Shown here: positions 5,211 through 5,892 of the stretch, in pieces | Layout: every line of letters starts with the position of its first letter | Position numbering within the stretch: the stretch's first letter is position 1 | NCBI GenBank assembly: GCA_001462255.1 | Contig: LIUJ01000098.1 | Location: 1-5,892 of the forward strand | DNA from: Fibrobacteria bacterium GUT77 | Lineage (GTDB): Bacteria; Fibrobacterota; Chitinivibrionia; Chitinivibrionales; Chitinispirillaceae | Direction: 5' to 3' | Length of the DNA stretch: 5,892 nt | The notes under the pieces: generated by a model | The model's database searches: none | The model's input: only the letters and a program-made list of their open reading frames with translations | Told to the model about the DNA's origin: nothing | Translations under genes and position numbers: made by a program

Positions 5211-5892
5211 TTATTGGTGCCTGGGGTTAATGTGTTTGACCGCTCCGTCCTCTTCCTTGAACCTGCCGTAAGAGCCGGTAGCTTTGGCCATGGCCTCCTT
5301 GGGGTCTACGCCTTTAGCTATAGACTCCATCATTTTGCCGATGTGCACGAACTCGTAGCCGATAACGAGGTCGTCCTTGTCGAGGGCGAGGCGCGTTACG
5401 TAGCCCTCGGCCATTTCGAGGTAACGGACGCCCTTGGCGACGGTGCCGTACATGGTACCGATTTGGGAGCGCAACCCCTTCCCGAGGTCTTCAAGCCCGG
5501 CGCCGATGGGCAGGCCGCCCTCGGAGAAGGCGGTTTGGCTACGCCCGTAGGCGATTTGTAGGAAGAGCTCCCGCATCGCCGTGTTGATGGCGTCGCAGAC
5601 GAGGTCGGTGTTGAGCGCCTCGAGGATGGTCTTGCCGGAGAGGATCTCGGCGGCCATCGCGGCGGAGTGGGTCATGCCGGAACATCCGATGGTCTCCACG
5701 AGCGCTTCTTGGATTACGCCGTCCTTTACGTTGAGCGTAAGCTTGCAACACCCCTGTTGCGGGGCGCACCAGCCTATGCCGTGCGTTAGGCCGGAAATGT
5801 CTTTGATTTCTTTAGCCTGTACCCACCGCCCCTCTTGGGGGATGGGAGCCGGCCCATGGTCTGCGCCTTTGGCGACGCGGCACATGTGTTCT
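5211..5892 (-). CDS. NifU-like iron-sulfur cluster scaffold, 5' end outside window
   Basis: This is a NifU N-terminal/IscU-like scaffold of the type found beside GGGtGRT proteins. Numbering from the Met at 5885, possible ligand cysteines are C40 in GWCAPQQG, C46/C47, C68 in IGCSGMTHS and C97 in LVCDAIN. C68 and the GKT at 84-86 resemble the IscU segment with its second cysteine, and C97 may match the third. The C-terminal part from about 120 has no counterpart in plain IscU. IscU proteins receive sulfur from a cysteine desulfurase and assemble Fe-S clusters in the cytoplasm; this variant is presumed to do something similar. The frame is open to the window edge, with Glu-His before that Met, and family members as I recall them have a few residues ahead of it, so the true start is probably just beyond 5892. 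The gene is the first visible member of an operon with GGGtGRT. Confidence 0.85.
   Translation of the reverse strand, partial: EHMCRVAKGADHGPAPIPQEGRWVQAKEIKDISGLTHGIGWCAPQQGCCKLTLNVKDGVIQEALVETIGCSGMTHSAAMAAEILSGKTILEALNTDLVCDAINTAMRELFLQIAYGRSQTAFSEGGLPIGAGLEDLGKGLRSQIGTMYGTVAKGVRYLEMAEGYVTRLALDKDDLVIGYEFVHIGKMMESIAKGVDPKEAMAKATGSYGRFKEEDGAVKHINPRHQ

Overview
The window looks like chromosomal DNA from an anaerobic, probably Clostridia-like (Firmicutes) bacterium with fairly GC-rich genes and AT-rich gaps full of T/A tracts. The evidence is a 55-residue clostridial-type 2[4Fe-4S] ferredoxin with a perfect AAGGAGGT ribosome binding site, the GGGtGRT protein paired with a NifU-like scaffold (a pair I know mainly from anaerobes), and near-consensus sigma-A type promoters with 17-base spacers. 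This placement is an inference from gene content, not a taxonomic result.

Layout, left to right. Bases 1-167 are an AT-rich gap. They hold a good leftward promoter for a gene outside the window, phased T-tracts and a small hairpin. A comF-type phosphoribosyltransferase gene (168-923, +) faces a small ferredoxin gene (1021-1188, -) across a shared hairpin whose U-tract is on the ferredoxin side. The ferredoxin has a very clear promoter (1271-1299, -). A 317-base gap (1189-1505) carries that promoter and a rightward one for a 72-residue acidic, Ser-rich predicted lipoprotein (1506-1724, +). A long hairpin lies downstream of the lipoprotein gene.

From 1838 to the right edge everything is on the minus strand, so in transcription order the genes are: a NifU-like Fe-S scaffold (cut by the window edge), the GGGtGRT protein, tRNA-Arg(CCT), and a complete glycoside hydrolase family 52 beta-xylosidase. 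The first two are 19 bases apart and form an obvious operon. The tRNA has its own plausible promoter. The GH52 start codon is only 22 bases from the tRNA 3' end and has no Shine-Dalgarno sequence.

The genes fall into three themes. Electron transfer and Fe-S chemistry are represented by the ferredoxin and the NifU-like/GGGtGRT pair. Sugar use is represented by GH52, which should cleave xylo-oligosaccharides in the cytoplasm. ComF and the lipoprotein are unrelated neighbours. The least understood part is the NifU-like/GGGtGRT pair, a recognised conserved family whose biochemical job I do not know. The arrangement most worth checking is GH52 sitting directly on the 3' side of a tRNA gene. I saw no CRISPR array, insertion sequence or phage gene.
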